The notes under the pieces: model-generated | Told to the model about the DNA's origin: nothing | The model's input: the letters and a program-made list of their open reading frames with translations, nothing else | Databases searched by the model: none | Part shown: piece by piece, positions 41,359 to 50,042 of the stretch | Layout of the letters: every line of letters begins with the position of its first letter | Position numbering within the stretch: position 1 is the stretch's first letter | Position numbers and translations under genes: made by a program | DNA from: Firmicutes bacterium ADurb.Bin146 | GTDB lineage: Bacteria > Bacillota > Clostridia > DUPQ01 | DNA length: 64,000 nucleotides | Direction of reading: 5' to 3' | Assembly: GCA_002070475.1 (NCBI GenBank) | Contig: MWDI01000016.1 | Location: 1 to 64,000, forward strand

Positions 41359-43065
41359 ATGAAAGACATTAAAAGAATAATAGCAAAACAGCTTGAAAAG
41401 AGCATTGAAAAACTTGAATGGACAGTAATAATGGATGCTCTAGAGTATCCTCCTAACCCTGAAATGGGAGATCTGGCATTACCTTGCTTCAAACTTAGCA
41501 AGGTCTTAAGAAAATCTCCTGTCATGATAGCAGATTCATTAGCTGAATCATTAAACGTTGATATAGTTGAAAGATGCGAAAGTAAAAGCGGATATCTAAA
41601 TATACTTTTGAATAGAAAATATATGGTAAATAATATCCTTAAGGGCGTAATTGATAAAAAATATGAATTTGGAAAGAATGATGAATTTGCAGGTAAAACA
41701 GTATGTATTGATTACTCTGCCCCGAATATAGCAAAACCTTTCCATATAGGGCATCTGCGTTCCACAGTTATTGGCCACTCCATAAGAAGACTTCATGAAT
41801 TTAGAGGATATAAATGCGTAGGTATAAATCATCTTGGTGACTGGGGAACCCAGTTTGGAAAGCTTATTGTCGCATATAAAAATTGGAGCTCTAGACAGTT
41901 GGTAGAAGAAAAAGGTACTGAAGAGCTGGTAAGGATATATGTAAAATTCCACGCTGAAGCAGAAAAAGACTCTTCATTGAATGACCAGGCAAGAAAATGG
42001 TTTTCAAAACTGGAAAAAAAAGATGAAGAAGCTGTAGCTCTTTGGGAATGGTTCAAACAGATCAGCTTGATAGACATAGAAAAGACATATAAAGTACTGG
42101 ACATATCATTTGACAGTTATGCAGGGGAATCTTTTTATAATGACAAGATGGAGCCTGTTATAGAAGAATTAAAACAAAAAAATCTCTTAATCAACAGCGA
42201 TGGTGCAATGATTGTAAGCTTAGAAGAATATAATATGCCTCCTTGCCTTATTGTAAAATCAGACGGATCCACTCTTTATGCAACAAGAGATATCACTGCT
42301 GCAATATATAGGAAAAACACATATGATTTTGATAAGTGCATATATGTAACCGCGACTGCACAGGATCTCCATTTCAAGCAATGGTTTAAGGTAGTGGAAC
42401 TTATGGGATATGAATGGGCAAAGGACCTAATTCATGTCGGATTCGGAATGGTCTCATTGGGTGGCGCTAAATTAGCTACACGTGAAGGAAATATAATATA
42501 TCTTGATGATTTATTTAAAGAAGCATCTAAGAGAGTATTAGCTATAATTAATGAAAAGAATCCGGACATGGAGGATAAGGAACAGAAAGCACAGGATATA
42601 GGGGTCGGTGCGATAGTATTTTCTGACCTTTCAAACAATAGGATAAAAGATATAGATTTTTCATGGGAAGATTCTCTCAATTTTGACGGTTCTACAGGAC
42701 CATATGTACAATATACATATGCTAGAGCATGTTCAGTATTAAGGAAAGCAGGACTTTCCGATGATGAAATCAATATGGATGGAATAAAATCGAACCATAT
42801 GACTAATGATGATGAGTTTGTCCTATTAAAGACATTATCACTATTTAATGAAAAGATTGACCAGGCATTAAAGGACCTTGAGCCATCCTGCATATCACGT
42901 TATCTAATTGATGTATGCATGGCTTTCAATAAGTTCTATAACTGCCATACAATCTTAAATGCGCAAGAGAACAAAAAGTTCAGAATACTTCTTACAGCCG
43001 CTGTAAAATATGTAATAGGAAACGGGTTGTATATAATCGGGCTTAAGAGGACTGAAAGAGTTTAA
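41359..43065 (+). CDS. argS: Arginyl-tRNA synthetase
   Basis: 568 residues. Class I synthetase with the N-terminal Add1 domain (about 1-100), the HIGH motif in PFHIGHLRSTVIGHSI, WGTQFGKL and GFGMVSLGGAKLATREGN in the KMSK-equivalent region. The C-terminal helical anticodon-binding domain ends with LKRTERV. Charges tRNA-Arg. The TAA stop overlaps the convergent GH78 stop at TTAA (43062-43065). Confidence 0.96.
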   Translation: MKDIKRIIAKQLEKSIEKLEWTVIMDALEYPPNPEMGDLALPCFKLSKVLRKSPVMIADSLAESLNVDIVERCESKSGYLNILLNRKYMVNNILKGVIDKKYEFGKNDEFAGKTVCIDYSAPNIAKPFHIGHLRSTVIGHSIRRLHEFRGYKCVGINHLGDWGTQFGKLIVAYKNWSSRQLVEEKGTEELVRIYVKFHAEAEKDSSLNDQARKWFSKLEKKDEEAVALWEWFKQISLIDIEKTYKVLDISFDSYAGESFYNDKMEPVIEELKQKNLLINSDGAMIVSLEEYNMPPCLIVKSDGSTLYATRDITAAIYRKNTYDFDKCIYVTATAQDLHFKQWFKVVELMGYEWAKDLIHVGFGMVSLGGAKLATREGNIIYLDDLFKEASKRVLAIINEKNPDMEDKEQKAQDIGVGAIVFSDLSNNRIKDIDFSWEDSLNFDGSTGPYVQYTYARACSVLRKAGLSDDEINMDGIKSNHMTNDDEFVLLKTLSLFNEKIDQALKDLEPSCISRYLIDVCMAFNKFYNCHTILNAQENKKFRILLTAAVKYVIGNGLYIIGLKRTERV

Positions 43066-45374
43066 TCAGTTATCTGAATAAATTCAGTTATACCAGCAGG
43101 GGCATCTATGAAGTGTCCCTTTTCTTTATCTGATAAACAAACATAAATTCTGCATGCTTTCTTTAAAGCCACCTGATATATTACATTCCTGCCTTCTCTT
43201 CTGAAACTTACAGTTATATCAGAAAGTGGTGTAGGTTTTGTGTATTTGCCGTTATGAAGCTGTTTTGGTATTCTTGGTTTGAATTGTAAAATTTTATATC
43301 CAGCTCCATATGAAGATATTCCGAAAAAGATATCATTAAAAATCATCGGCGTACTTGACCAGGGGTGACACAAGCTGCAGTTTTTCTTGTCGTCCGGATG
43401 CCAAGCTTCTATGCATGTAGTTGCTCCTGTGTTAACCATAGTTTTCCATGAATTTCGCTGATTTGAAACAATTAACTCAAATATCTTGTCAAATTCTTTA
43501 TAAGCATATAACACTGAGAAATAATAATAAGTGAAATATACACCACATACTATACCTCGTTTTTTTATAAATTCCAAAAGGGGTTTATATCCTTTTGGAA
43601 GCTGTAAATTAAAATACAAAGCAAAAACGGCATCATGGAAATTATGATAGACAGATGTTTTTGACATATTAAATAAACCAGATTCGTGATCATAAAAAGC
43701 ATTAATTACAGCTTTTTCAAGACTATCAGCCTGTTTAGTAAGTTTATTTGCTCTTGTCACATCTTTAATGTTTAAGTATACTTTTGCGGTCTGTCTAAGT
43801 ATGCCAAGATATGCAAGATTACCGAAACAGTTTGGACCATTAATAATCTCATCATTGTAGCCATCCCTATATATAACTGGCCAGTCAACAAGAACAGTGT
43901 ACTGTTCCCTGTGTACATGCTTTATGTGCCCTAATATACCTTCTGGCTCGCAAAACTGTGAATAATAAGATATAATGCCTTCTAGAACATTTAATGAATC
44001 ATTTAGTATTTTAGTATCTTCAGTATACTCAAAGTATTTATTTAGGACTAATGGAAAAACTAAAGAGTAATCTATCATTTGTGAGGCATCATATGTGACA
44101 GTAGTACTAAATAGCCCTGGGCATAATCTTGCACTGTTAATACAGTCATAAAGGAATTTTTTCATTATTCTTGTATCATTTGTATATGCCAGATGAGAAA
44201 GGCCTGTTATCAGGCCATCACCTAAAAATGCACCTTTTTCCCTTGTAGGACAATCGATATATGATTCCTGTGTGCCTTCAATTATTCCTTTTTTACACAT
44301 TTCCCAAATTTTTAAAAACAAAGCATTATCTAATTCTAGTGTGGAATGATTCTTGGGTATTGGATAATGCCTGCGGTTCACACATATACTCTTTTTTGTA
44401 AACTTTCCCGGAAAACCAAATACCTCAATATATCTAAACCCTTTAAAGTCAAAAAACTCCGCATAATCATCCTGACCGCTTAATGTGATTGTTTCATCGT
44501 AATCACACCCGCATCTCATATCATGCCTTGCTTCGCTACCGGTTTCATTTAGTTCTTCAGCATGCCATATCCTTAAAATCTGTCCTTTCTTTCCTTTAAC
44601 ATTAACTATTGTATTACCGCATATTTCCTGACCGAAATCCAGAAGATAATGGCCTTTGTCTTTTTTTATAAAGCTTAAAGGATAAGTTATGTTAAAAGAT
44701 ACTGTAGGAGTAATTTGCGGTTTCAAAAAATAAGACATAGGATAGGGTACTGATGAAATAAAAGGTGTTAACCATGAGGAATCATCGAATTCTGACTTGT
44801 TCCAACCATATGGAAAAAGATTCAAATCAATATTTTCTGAAAACTGTGTCTCATACCCATATACTTTATCAAATGAATAAGCATTAAGCTGATAGCATTT
44901 AAAGGAAAAATCAGAAGATATCCTTTGAGTTTCATCGTTCTCATACTCTATTTCTAGCATACAAATCATTCCATTAAGATTATCTGCAGATATAAAAGCC
45001 ATATTAAGCATTCCTTGATAAAATACGTGAAATGCTATTGTATTAGGACCTGATTTTAGAAGTTTTTTTACTTCAAACACATTATAGTTATATGCAAAAC
45101 ATAAAGCTTGGGCGGGACCATATGCCAAAAAGCAACCGTTTATATATGCTTTATAACAATCATCTGCTGTACAATAAAGCTTTGCGGTTTTTATTCTTAT
45201 GTCTTTAACATTAAACTGCTTACGAAAAAGAGTATGCCTGTTGTGTATATCTGTTCTCATGTACTTTGATCTTTTTGCATCTATAGGTTGTACTGCTTGC
45301 TGCTTTTTAAATATCGGATCATGAAGCCAGAAGGCTTTTAATTCGATATTGTCCTTTACACATATATCATACAT
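43062..45374 (-). CDS. Glycoside hydrolase family 78 protein, alpha-L-rhamnosidase-like
   Basis: 770 residues, no signal peptide, so cytoplasmic. N-terminal beta domains (about 20-330; LDFGQEICGN, WHAEELNETG, FKGFRYIEVFG). The (alpha/alpha)6 catalytic domain has ESYIDCPTREKGAFLGDG, which holds the acidic residues of the site, and CIEAWHPD with the second Glu. The CHPWSSTPM segment and a C-terminal beta domain complete it. It releases L-rhamnose from glycosides. The window also has rhamnulokinase and aldolase genes 33 kb away. TATAAT lies 12 nt before the ATG without a clear ribosome site, so the leader is very short. Confidence 0.88.
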   Translation of the reverse strand: MYDICVKDNIELKAFWLHDPIFKKQQAVQPIDAKRSKYMRTDIHNRHTLFRKQFNVKDIRIKTAKLYCTADDCYKAYINGCFLAYGPAQALCFAYNYNVFEVKKLLKSGPNTIAFHVFYQGMLNMAFISADNLNGMICMLEIEYENDETQRISSDFSFKCYQLNAYSFDKVYGYETQFSENIDLNLFPYGWNKSEFDDSSWLTPFISSVPYPMSYFLKPQITPTVSFNITYPLSFIKKDKGHYLLDFGQEICGNTIVNVKGKKGQILRIWHAEELNETGSEARHDMRCGCDYDETITLSGQDDYAEFFDFKGFRYIEVFGFPGKFTKKSICVNRRHYPIPKNHSTLELDNALFLKIWEMCKKGIIEGTQESYIDCPTREKGAFLGDGLITGLSHLAYTNDTRIMKKFLYDCINSARLCPGLFSTTVTYDASQMIDYSLVFPLVLNKYFEYTEDTKILNDSLNVLEGIISYYSQFCEPEGILGHIKHVHREQYTVLVDWPVIYRDGYNDEIINGPNCFGNLAYLGILRQTAKVYLNIKDVTRANKLTKQADSLEKAVINAFYDHESGLFNMSKTSVYHNFHDAVFALYFNLQLPKGYKPLLEFIKKRGIVCGVYFTYYYFSVLYAYKEFDKIFELIVSNQRNSWKTMVNTGATTCIEAWHPDDKKNCSLCHPWSSTPMIFNDIFFGISSYGAGYKILQFKPRIPKQLHNGKYTKPTPLSDITVSFRREGRNVIYQVALKKACRIYVCLSDKEKGHFIDAPAGITEFIQITD

Positions 45375-45515
45375 TGCACTTTTTGTATTATACAGTCAGT
45401 AACTGTTAATACTCCTCCATTTAAGTATTTTATAACAATACTATAAGTTATTTCTACATTAATTAGATATGTCTGTGTATTAATACTGATAAAAGATGAA
45501 TAATGTGCATATAAG

Positions 45516-46148
45516 ATGCAATATTTATTATTTATACCAGCTTCAATATTGATTTCTAGACTTCTAGTAAGACCGTTAAGGAGACTTTCATATGTTGATG
45601 AGCCTTTGTTTTATGATGATATGGAATTTATGCTTTCTTTTATGCTATCAGTGTCTTTTATATTATCTTTGAGTTTAGGGAAAAATCTTTTAAGCAAGAT
45701 TTTAATGATAGTATTCCTTTTCTGCCTATGTTGCATAACATATACAGATGCCCAAGCAGGATATATATATGATAGGTTTCATATAATTATACTGTTTGTT
45801 GGAATAATTCTATCAATATGCGATTTATCTGATGATCAATTAATCAATATAAACTACTTGGAGCAAAGATTGTTCGGATGTATGTTAGGAGGAGGCTTTT
45901 TGGAATTAATGAACAGTCTTTCAATTATTATTCTAAAAAAAGAAGGAATTGGAGGAGGGGATGTCAAACTTTGCTTTGTCTGCGGTTTAGTATTAGGCTT
46001 TAGCGGCATGACCTATGGATTTATACTTACTTTTCTGCCTGCTGCATTGTATACGATTATTTCAAAAGGAATAAGGGGGCAGGAAATATCTTTAGGGCCT
46101 TTCCTGTGTGTTTCAATAGCTGCAGTATATTGTATTGGGCGTGTATAA
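45516..46148 (+). CDS. Prepilin peptidase (A24 family) without methylase domain
   Basis: 210 residues, six or so membrane helices. Aspartyl protease motifs: YTDAQAGYIYDRF with the first Asp and GGGDVKL (GxGDxKL form) with the second. The N-terminal cysteine-rich methyltransferase part of PilD is missing, as in TadV/CpaA-type enzymes. These remove leader peptides from prepilins. No pilin or tad gene is in the window. The ribosome site is weak. Confidence 0.8.
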   Translation: MQYLLFIPASILISRLLVRPLRRLSYVDEPLFYDDMEFMLSFMLSVSFILSLSLGKNLLSKILMIVFLFCLCCITYTDAQAGYIYDRFHIIILFVGIILSICDLSDDQLININYLEQRLFGCMLGGGFLELMNSLSIIILKKEGIGGGDVKLCFVCGLVLGFSGMTYGFILTFLPAALYTIISKGIRGQEISLGPFLCVSIAAVYCIGRV

Positions 46149-46177
46149 ATGTTAAAATTATTAAAAGAGGTATATTT

Positions 46178-46765
46178 ATGACGCAGCCATATGAGACTGT
46201 AATAAGTGAAAAACAGGGATACATTAATTCATGGTATGTATTTTATGTCAAAAGCGGAGAAGAAATGAAGGCACGAGATAACCTCATAAAAATATGCGAA
46301 AGAAAAAAGATAGATTTGGATTTTATCGTTCCTACCGCTATAAAATTCATTAAAAAGGAAAAACAAAGGATAAAGACATATAAAACAGTATTTCCGGGTT
46401 ATGTTTTTGCAAATGGCATTATTGATGCACAGATATATAATATGCTTAAGGGTATACCTAGCGTATTTAGGATGCTAAGAGACCGGAGTACATTTACTCT
46501 TCTTCCTGTTCCAGCAGAAGAGATGCAACTGCTCGCAGGTATAATGAATGTATATGGTGTCATTGAAGCTCCTGAAGTGAGTTTTGAGGAAGGTCAAACC
46601 GCTATTATAACCAAAGGTCCTTTGACAAGTTTTAAAGGTAAGATTGCAGCTGTTGATAAGCATAAGAATAAACTTACCCTTCTTGTTCCGTTTCTTGGAG
46701 AAGAAAGAAGGGTGGAAATCGGATTTATATTTGCAGAACCAATTAATCAGGAGGTCACAGGATGA
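46178..46765 (+). CDS. NusG paralogue, LoaP-like antiterminator
   Basis: 195 residues from ATG 46178 (AAAGAGG before it). NGN domain at about 18-125: SWYVFYVKSGEEMKARDNL, KTVFPGYVF, and SVFRMLRDRST. A KOW domain follows at about 140-190 (EEGQTAIITKGPLTSFKGKIAAVD). The main nusG normally sits with secE and rplK; this copy does not, and it has the long basic IKFIKKEKQRIKTYKT insert seen in LoaP-type specialised paralogues. Those prevent termination in particular long operons. Its target here is unknown. Overlaps yfbR by 4 bp. Confidence 0.82.
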   Translation: MTQPYETVISEKQGYINSWYVFYVKSGEEMKARDNLIKICERKKIDLDFIVPTAIKFIKKEKQRIKTYKTVFPGYVFANGIIDAQIYNMLKGIPSVFRMLRDRSTFTLLPVPAEEMQLLAGIMNVYGVIEAPEVSFEEGQTAIITKGPLTSFKGKIAAVDKHKNKLTLLVPFLGEERRVEIGFIFAEPINQEVTG

Positions 46766-47340
46766 AGAAAGGAAGTTTTTTTGCATTTATACACAGGATA
46801 GGTTATATAAACAGATGGGGATTGATGCGTAACACAAGTTATGAAAATTTGAAAGAACATAGTTATGATGTTGCAGTTATAGCTCAGGGGCTTGCACTTA
46901 TAGGAAATGCTAAATTCAACAAAAATTATGATGTTAACAGAATCACTGCTGCAGCTATGTTTCATGATGTAAATGAAGCACTTACAGGGGATCTTCCGAC
47001 ACCTGTCAAATATGCAAATAAAGAGATTGAAAAAGCTTACAAGAAGATAGAAGCTGATGCTGTGAATAACATAATTCAGATGCAGGATGACATTATTAAA
47101 AATAGTTATATTGAGTATTTCAACCCTTCAGTTGAAGATAAAAAAATAATAAAAGCAGCTGATAAAATATCCGGTTTTATAAAATGTAAAGAGGAAAAGG
47201 ATAGAGGGAATAAGGATTTTGATAAGGCATATGAATCATTAAAAAAGAGCATTGAGAGTTCTGATCTTCCCGAGGTGAAATATTTCATAGAGAACATGCT
47301 TCCTCACTACAACCTTATACTTGACGAATTTTTGGAATGA
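46762..47340 (+). CDS. yfbR: 5'-deoxynucleotidase, YfbR family
   Basis: 192 residues. HD-domain phosphohydrolase very like E. coli YfbR: SFFAFIHR...INRWGLMRNT at the start, KEHSYDVA (first metal His), AAMFHDVNEALTGDLPTPVKYA (HD pair and substrate residues) and KAADKISGFIKC with the last Asp. Removes 5'-phosphate from dNMPs to balance nucleotide pools. Starts inside the LoaP-like gene's stop codon with a GGAGG site just upstream. Confidence 0.93.
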   Translation: MKKGSFFAFIHRIGYINRWGLMRNTSYENLKEHSYDVAVIAQGLALIGNAKFNKNYDVNRITAAAMFHDVNEALTGDLPTPVKYANKEIEKAYKKIEADAVNNIIQMQDDIIKNSYIEYFNPSVEDKKIIKAADKISGFIKCKEEKDRGNKDFDKAYESLKKSIESSDLPEVKYFIENMLPHYNLILDEFLE

Positions 47341-47415
47341 ACTACGAGTAAAACGACGAATTAGAGAGCATTTAAGAGAATGTAAAAGATTTCAAGAGAT
47401 ATATAAAAAAACATG

Positions 47416-47444
47416 TTGACAAGCTGTGTTATATGTATTAAAAT
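47416..47444 (+). promoter_or_regulatory. Promoter of rplM-rpsI
   Basis: TTGACA (47416-47421), 17 bp, TAAAAT (47439-47444). Predicted transcription start near 47451. Confidence 0.7.
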
Positions 47445-47449
47445 TACCC

Positions 47450-47468
47450 ATGCCGTGTAAAGCGGCAT
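47450..47468 (+). promoter_or_regulatory. Hairpin at the 5' end of the rplM mRNA (possible L13 leader)
   Basis: ATGCCG (47450-47455) pairs with CGGCAT (47463-47468) around a 7-base loop, right at the predicted transcript start and just before GGAGGAG (47476-47482). An L13 autoregulatory leader family is known in Firmicutes. I cannot confirm a match by eye. Confidence 0.45.
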
Positions 47469-47494
47469 TAATTATGGAGGAGAACAAGCAAAGT

Positions 47495-47929
47495 ATGAAG
47501 ACTTTTATGGCAAAAGCTGACAGTATAGAGAAAAAATGGTATGTCATAGATGCTAATGGCCAGACACTAGGCAGATTAGCAAGCGAGATAGCCAAGATTC
47601 TTATAGGAAAGAACAAGCCTGAATTTACACCATCCGTTGACACAGGAGATTATGTAATAGTAGTTAATGCTGAGAAGGTAGTTGTAACAGGAAAGAAAGA
47701 AACCCAGAAGATGTACAGAAGGCATACAGGTTACATCGGAGGATTAAAGGAAGTAGTATACAAAGATTTGATGGCCAAACATCCTGACAGGATTATTACT
47801 CAGGCTGTAAAGGGAATGCTCCCAAAAAATACATTGGGAAGGCATATGCTCAAGAAAATGAAGGTATATGCAGGAAGCGAACACAACCATCAGGCGCAGA
47901 ACCCAGTAGTTCTGGATCTGAATAAATAG
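47495..47929 (+). CDS. rplM: 50S ribosomal protein L13
   Basis: 144 residues from ATG 47495, matching the standard L13 start ([20 protein letters not shown]). The GGAGGAG site is rather far (12 nt). Markers: [27 protein letters not shown] and [20 protein letters not shown]. An early large-subunit assembly protein. Followed 14 bp later by rpsI. Confidence 0.97.
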   Translation: MKTFMAKADSIEKKWYVIDANGQTLGRLASEIAKILIGKNKPEFTPSVDTGDYVIVVNAEKVVVTGKKETQKMYRRHTGYIGGLKEVVYKDLMAKHPDRIITQAVKGMLPKNTLGRHMLKKMKVYAGSEHNHQAQNPVVLDLNK

Positions 47930-47943
47930 CGGGAGGTTAAGTT

Positions 47944-48330
47944 ATGACACAGTATTGCGGAACAGGAAGAAGAAAGAGTTCTGTAGCCAGAGTCAGATTA
48001 GTTGCAGGAACAGGAAACATTACGATTAATGATAAGGATATAAGCGAGTATTTCGGACTGGAAACACTCACAATCATAGTAAATCAACCTCTTGATTTGA
48101 CAAAGCTCAGAGGAAAATATGATGTGTTTGTAAATGTAAAAGGCGGTGGATTCACAGGCCAAGCAGGAGCTATTAGACACGGTATCGCAAGAGCCTTACT
48201 TGAAGCTAATCCTGATTTGAGAACAGAACTTAAGAAAGCCGGTTATCTTACAAGAGACCCAAGAGAAAAAGAAAGAAAGAAACCAGGTCTCAAGAAAGCA
48301 AGAAAAGCATCACAGTTCTCAAAGAGATAA
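47944..48330 (+). CDS. rpsI: 30S ribosomal protein S9
   Basis: 128 residues, start ATG 47944 with GGGAGG before it. Markers: [38 protein letters not shown], and a basic C-terminus ending KASQFSKR, where the last Arg contacts P-site tRNA. Co-transcribed with rplM. Confidence 0.97.
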   Translation: MTQYCGTGRRKSSVARVRLVAGTGNITINDKDISEYFGLETLTIIVNQPLDLTKLRGKYDVFVNVKGGGFTGQAGAIRHGIARALLEANPDLRTELKKAGYLTRDPREKERKKPGLKKARKASQFSKR

Positions 48331-48361
48331 TATTCTTTTTAACACAGGAATTACATATCAT

Positions 48362-48402
48362 AAATCAACATCCCAGGATATATATCCTGGGTATTTTGAT
48401 TT
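48362..48402 (+). terminator. Terminator hairpin after rpsI
   Basis: CCCAGGAT (48372-48379) pairs with ATCCTGGG (48384-48391) around a 4-base loop. The outer AAATCAA (48362-48368) can extend the pairing with TTGATTT (48396-48402). T-rich bases follow the inner stem. Confidence 0.7.
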
Positions 48403-48420
48403 AATGTGACACATTAAATC
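48398..48420. repeat. Perfect 23-bp palindrome between rpsI and the AraC-type gene
   Basis: The arm GATTTAATGTG (48398-48408) and its exact reverse complement (48410-48420) flank a single A. It shares bases with the outer stem of the rpsI terminator, so the two RNA structures exclude each other. It could be an operator or a second, two-way hairpin. Confidence 0.7.
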
Positions 48421-48513
48421 TTATTTACAGCTTAATATAATATTAATTTATAGAATAATTAAAAATACCTGTCCTCATATAGCACCAGCTTGATTGGATT
48501 TTTTAAAGCTATA

Positions 48514-48542
48514 TTAACAATTTTGCAAGAATAATGTATAAT
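48514..48542 (+). promoter_or_regulatory. Promoter of the AraC/GyrI regulator gene
   Basis: TTAACA (48514-48519), 17 bp, perfect TATAAT (48537-48542), 28 bp before ATG 48571. Confidence 0.6.
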
Positions 48543-48570
48543 ATTATTTACGTGGAACATGAGGGGCAGA

Positions 48571-49455
48571 ATGAATTACTATGATAGGATACAAAAATCG
48601 ATAGAGTTTATTGAAGACAACCTTGATACATATATTGAAATTGAGGATGCCGCTGATTCTGCTAAAATGTGCAGTACTGAATATTTACGCTTTTTCTATG
48701 CTGTTACTGGACTTACTGTGCAAGATTACATAGGAAAAAGAAAGATAACATTTGCAGTAGAGGATATAAAAAAAGACAGATCTGATGCCAATAAACTTGC
48801 AAGTAAATACTTTTTTAGCAGTACAGAAGCATTCAGTATGGTATTCAGAACCAATACAGGTTATCTACCTTCGGAGTTTTTAGACCAAAACATACATTAT
48901 TCATTTCCTAAAATTGATGTAAGAGATAAATATTATGATGAACAAGACCCTATGTTATTAGCACGATTTCCTGATATACGTCTTTTAAAACATATACCCA
49001 AGATGAGAATGGCTTCCTATACCAGTTATGGGAATGAACCGGAAAATGATGCATGCGAGATTATTATGGAGTATGCTTTAGAGAATAATCTTTTATGCAA
49101 GTACTGTTCATTCAGGATATTCGGATTTACTGTCCCTGATTCCATTAAAAGTGATGGTACATATGGATATACAGTATGTATAACAGTGGGTGATGAACAT
49201 ATTTTTAAAGATGGACCCGTTAAAGAATTGATAATTGAAAAAGGGCAATATGTTGTAGCAACAACTACAGTAAGTAATATTGTGGAAACATGGGAAAGAT
49301 TTAAAGAATGGCTGCGTTTAAGCGGATACTTACATGGAAGCCATCAATATCTTGAAGAACATCTACTGTGCAGCAGATGGAGAGAAAAAGAACCATTTAA
49401 CGATATTGAGATAAATCTTTACATGCCTGTAAAGAATAAAAAAAGTAAGGAATAA
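48571..49455 (+). CDS. AraC-type regulator with GyrI-like effector domain
   Basis: 294 residues from ATG 48571 (GAGGGG before it; an upstream ATG at 48559 overlaps that site). Residues about 5-105 are the double helix-turn-helix (IEIEDAADSAKMCSTEYLRFFYAVTGLTVQDYIGKRKI, FSSTEAFSMVFRTNTGYLPSEF). Residues about 135-290 look like the GyrI/SoxS-associated ligand domain (LLKHIPKMRMASYTSYGNEPEN, then EKGQYVVATTT). Such proteins sense small hydrophobic or cationic compounds and control export or detoxification genes. The target is unknown. Confidence 0.85.
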   Translation: MNYYDRIQKSIEFIEDNLDTYIEIEDAADSAKMCSTEYLRFFYAVTGLTVQDYIGKRKITFAVEDIKKDRSDANKLASKYFFSSTEAFSMVFRTNTGYLPSEFLDQNIHYSFPKIDVRDKYYDEQDPMLLARFPDIRLLKHIPKMRMASYTSYGNEPENDACEIIMEYALENNLLCKYCSFRIFGFTVPDSIKSDGTYGYTVCITVGDEHIFKDGPVKELIIEKGQYVVATTTVSNIVETWERFKEWLRLSGYLHGSHQYLEEHLLCSRWREKEPFNDIEINLYMPVKNKKSKE

Positions 49456-49502
49456 CCTGTTTTATTTTTACATATATAAAAAATTTCTGAGCAGACCAGA
49501 GC

Positions 49503-49531
49503 TTGCCTTGTTTATATTCTGACTTTAGAAT
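49503..49531 (+). promoter_or_regulatory. Promoter of the tsaE operon
   Basis: TTGCCT (49503-49508), 17 bp, TAGAAT (49526-49531), 22 bp before ATG 49554. Confidence 0.5.
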
Positions 49532-49553
49532 AAAATAGTTGTTAGGAGAAAGT

Positions 49554-50042
49554 ATGAAAGCAACTGACAAGACTTATGTTATTGCTACGTGCAATGAAGA
49601 AGATACAATAAAGATTGGTGCGATAATGGCTTCTGTTTTCGAAAACAGGGTAATTGCAATATGCGGGGATTTAGGTGCAGGCAAAACTCATCTCGCAAAA
49701 GGAATCGCAAAAGGGATGGGTATTACCCGTCATATTACAAGTCCAACATTTAATATCCTAAATGAGTATAAAACTAATGACAAGACATTTTATCATATGG
49801 ATGCATATAGGCTTACAGATGCTGAAGATGCTTATGAAATAGGTATTGAGGATATACTTGAACCTCATGGGATAACGCTTATTGAGTGGGCGGAGAATAT
49901 TATAGATACGCTTCCTCAAGGCTATGTCAGTATTTATATTGAAAAAGGCGAAGATGTGAATAAAAGACTGTTATTTATTACAGCAGATAAAGAATCCATA
50001 GACAGGATGGCAAATTTGATATATGAAAATACTGATAGGTGA
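49554..50042 (+). CDS. tsaE: tRNA threonylcarbamoyladenosine ATPase TsaE
   Basis: 162 residues from ATG 49554 (TAGGAGAAAGT before it). P-loop GDLGAGKTHLAKGIA, ITSPTFNILNEY, FYHMDAYRL and ITLIEWAENI are standard. TsaE is the ATPase that drives cycles of the TsaB-TsaD complex making t6A37 on tRNAs reading ANN codons. tsaB follows with a 20-bp overlap; tsaD is not in the window. Confidence 0.94.
   Translation: MKATDKTYVIATCNEEDTIKIGAIMASVFENRVIAICGDLGAGKTHLAKGIAKGMGITRHITSPTFNILNEYKTNDKTFYHMDAYRLTDAEDAYEIGIEDILEPHGITLIEWAENIIDTLPQGYVSIYIEKGEDVNKRLLFITADKESIDRMANLIYENTDR

Noticed and set aside
45405-45425. GGAGGAG on the minus strand upstream of the GH78 gene looks like a ribosome site for a longer start.
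   Set aside because: It is about 40 nt from ATG 45374, and the frame in between has a stop with no usable start codon 5-10 nt after the site.
38669-48416. GTGACACATT appears both before the DivIC-like gene (about 38680) and within the palindrome after rpsI.
   Set aside because: At 38680 there is no second arm, part of the match is the coding end of the deacetylase gene, and a 10-base match is easily random.
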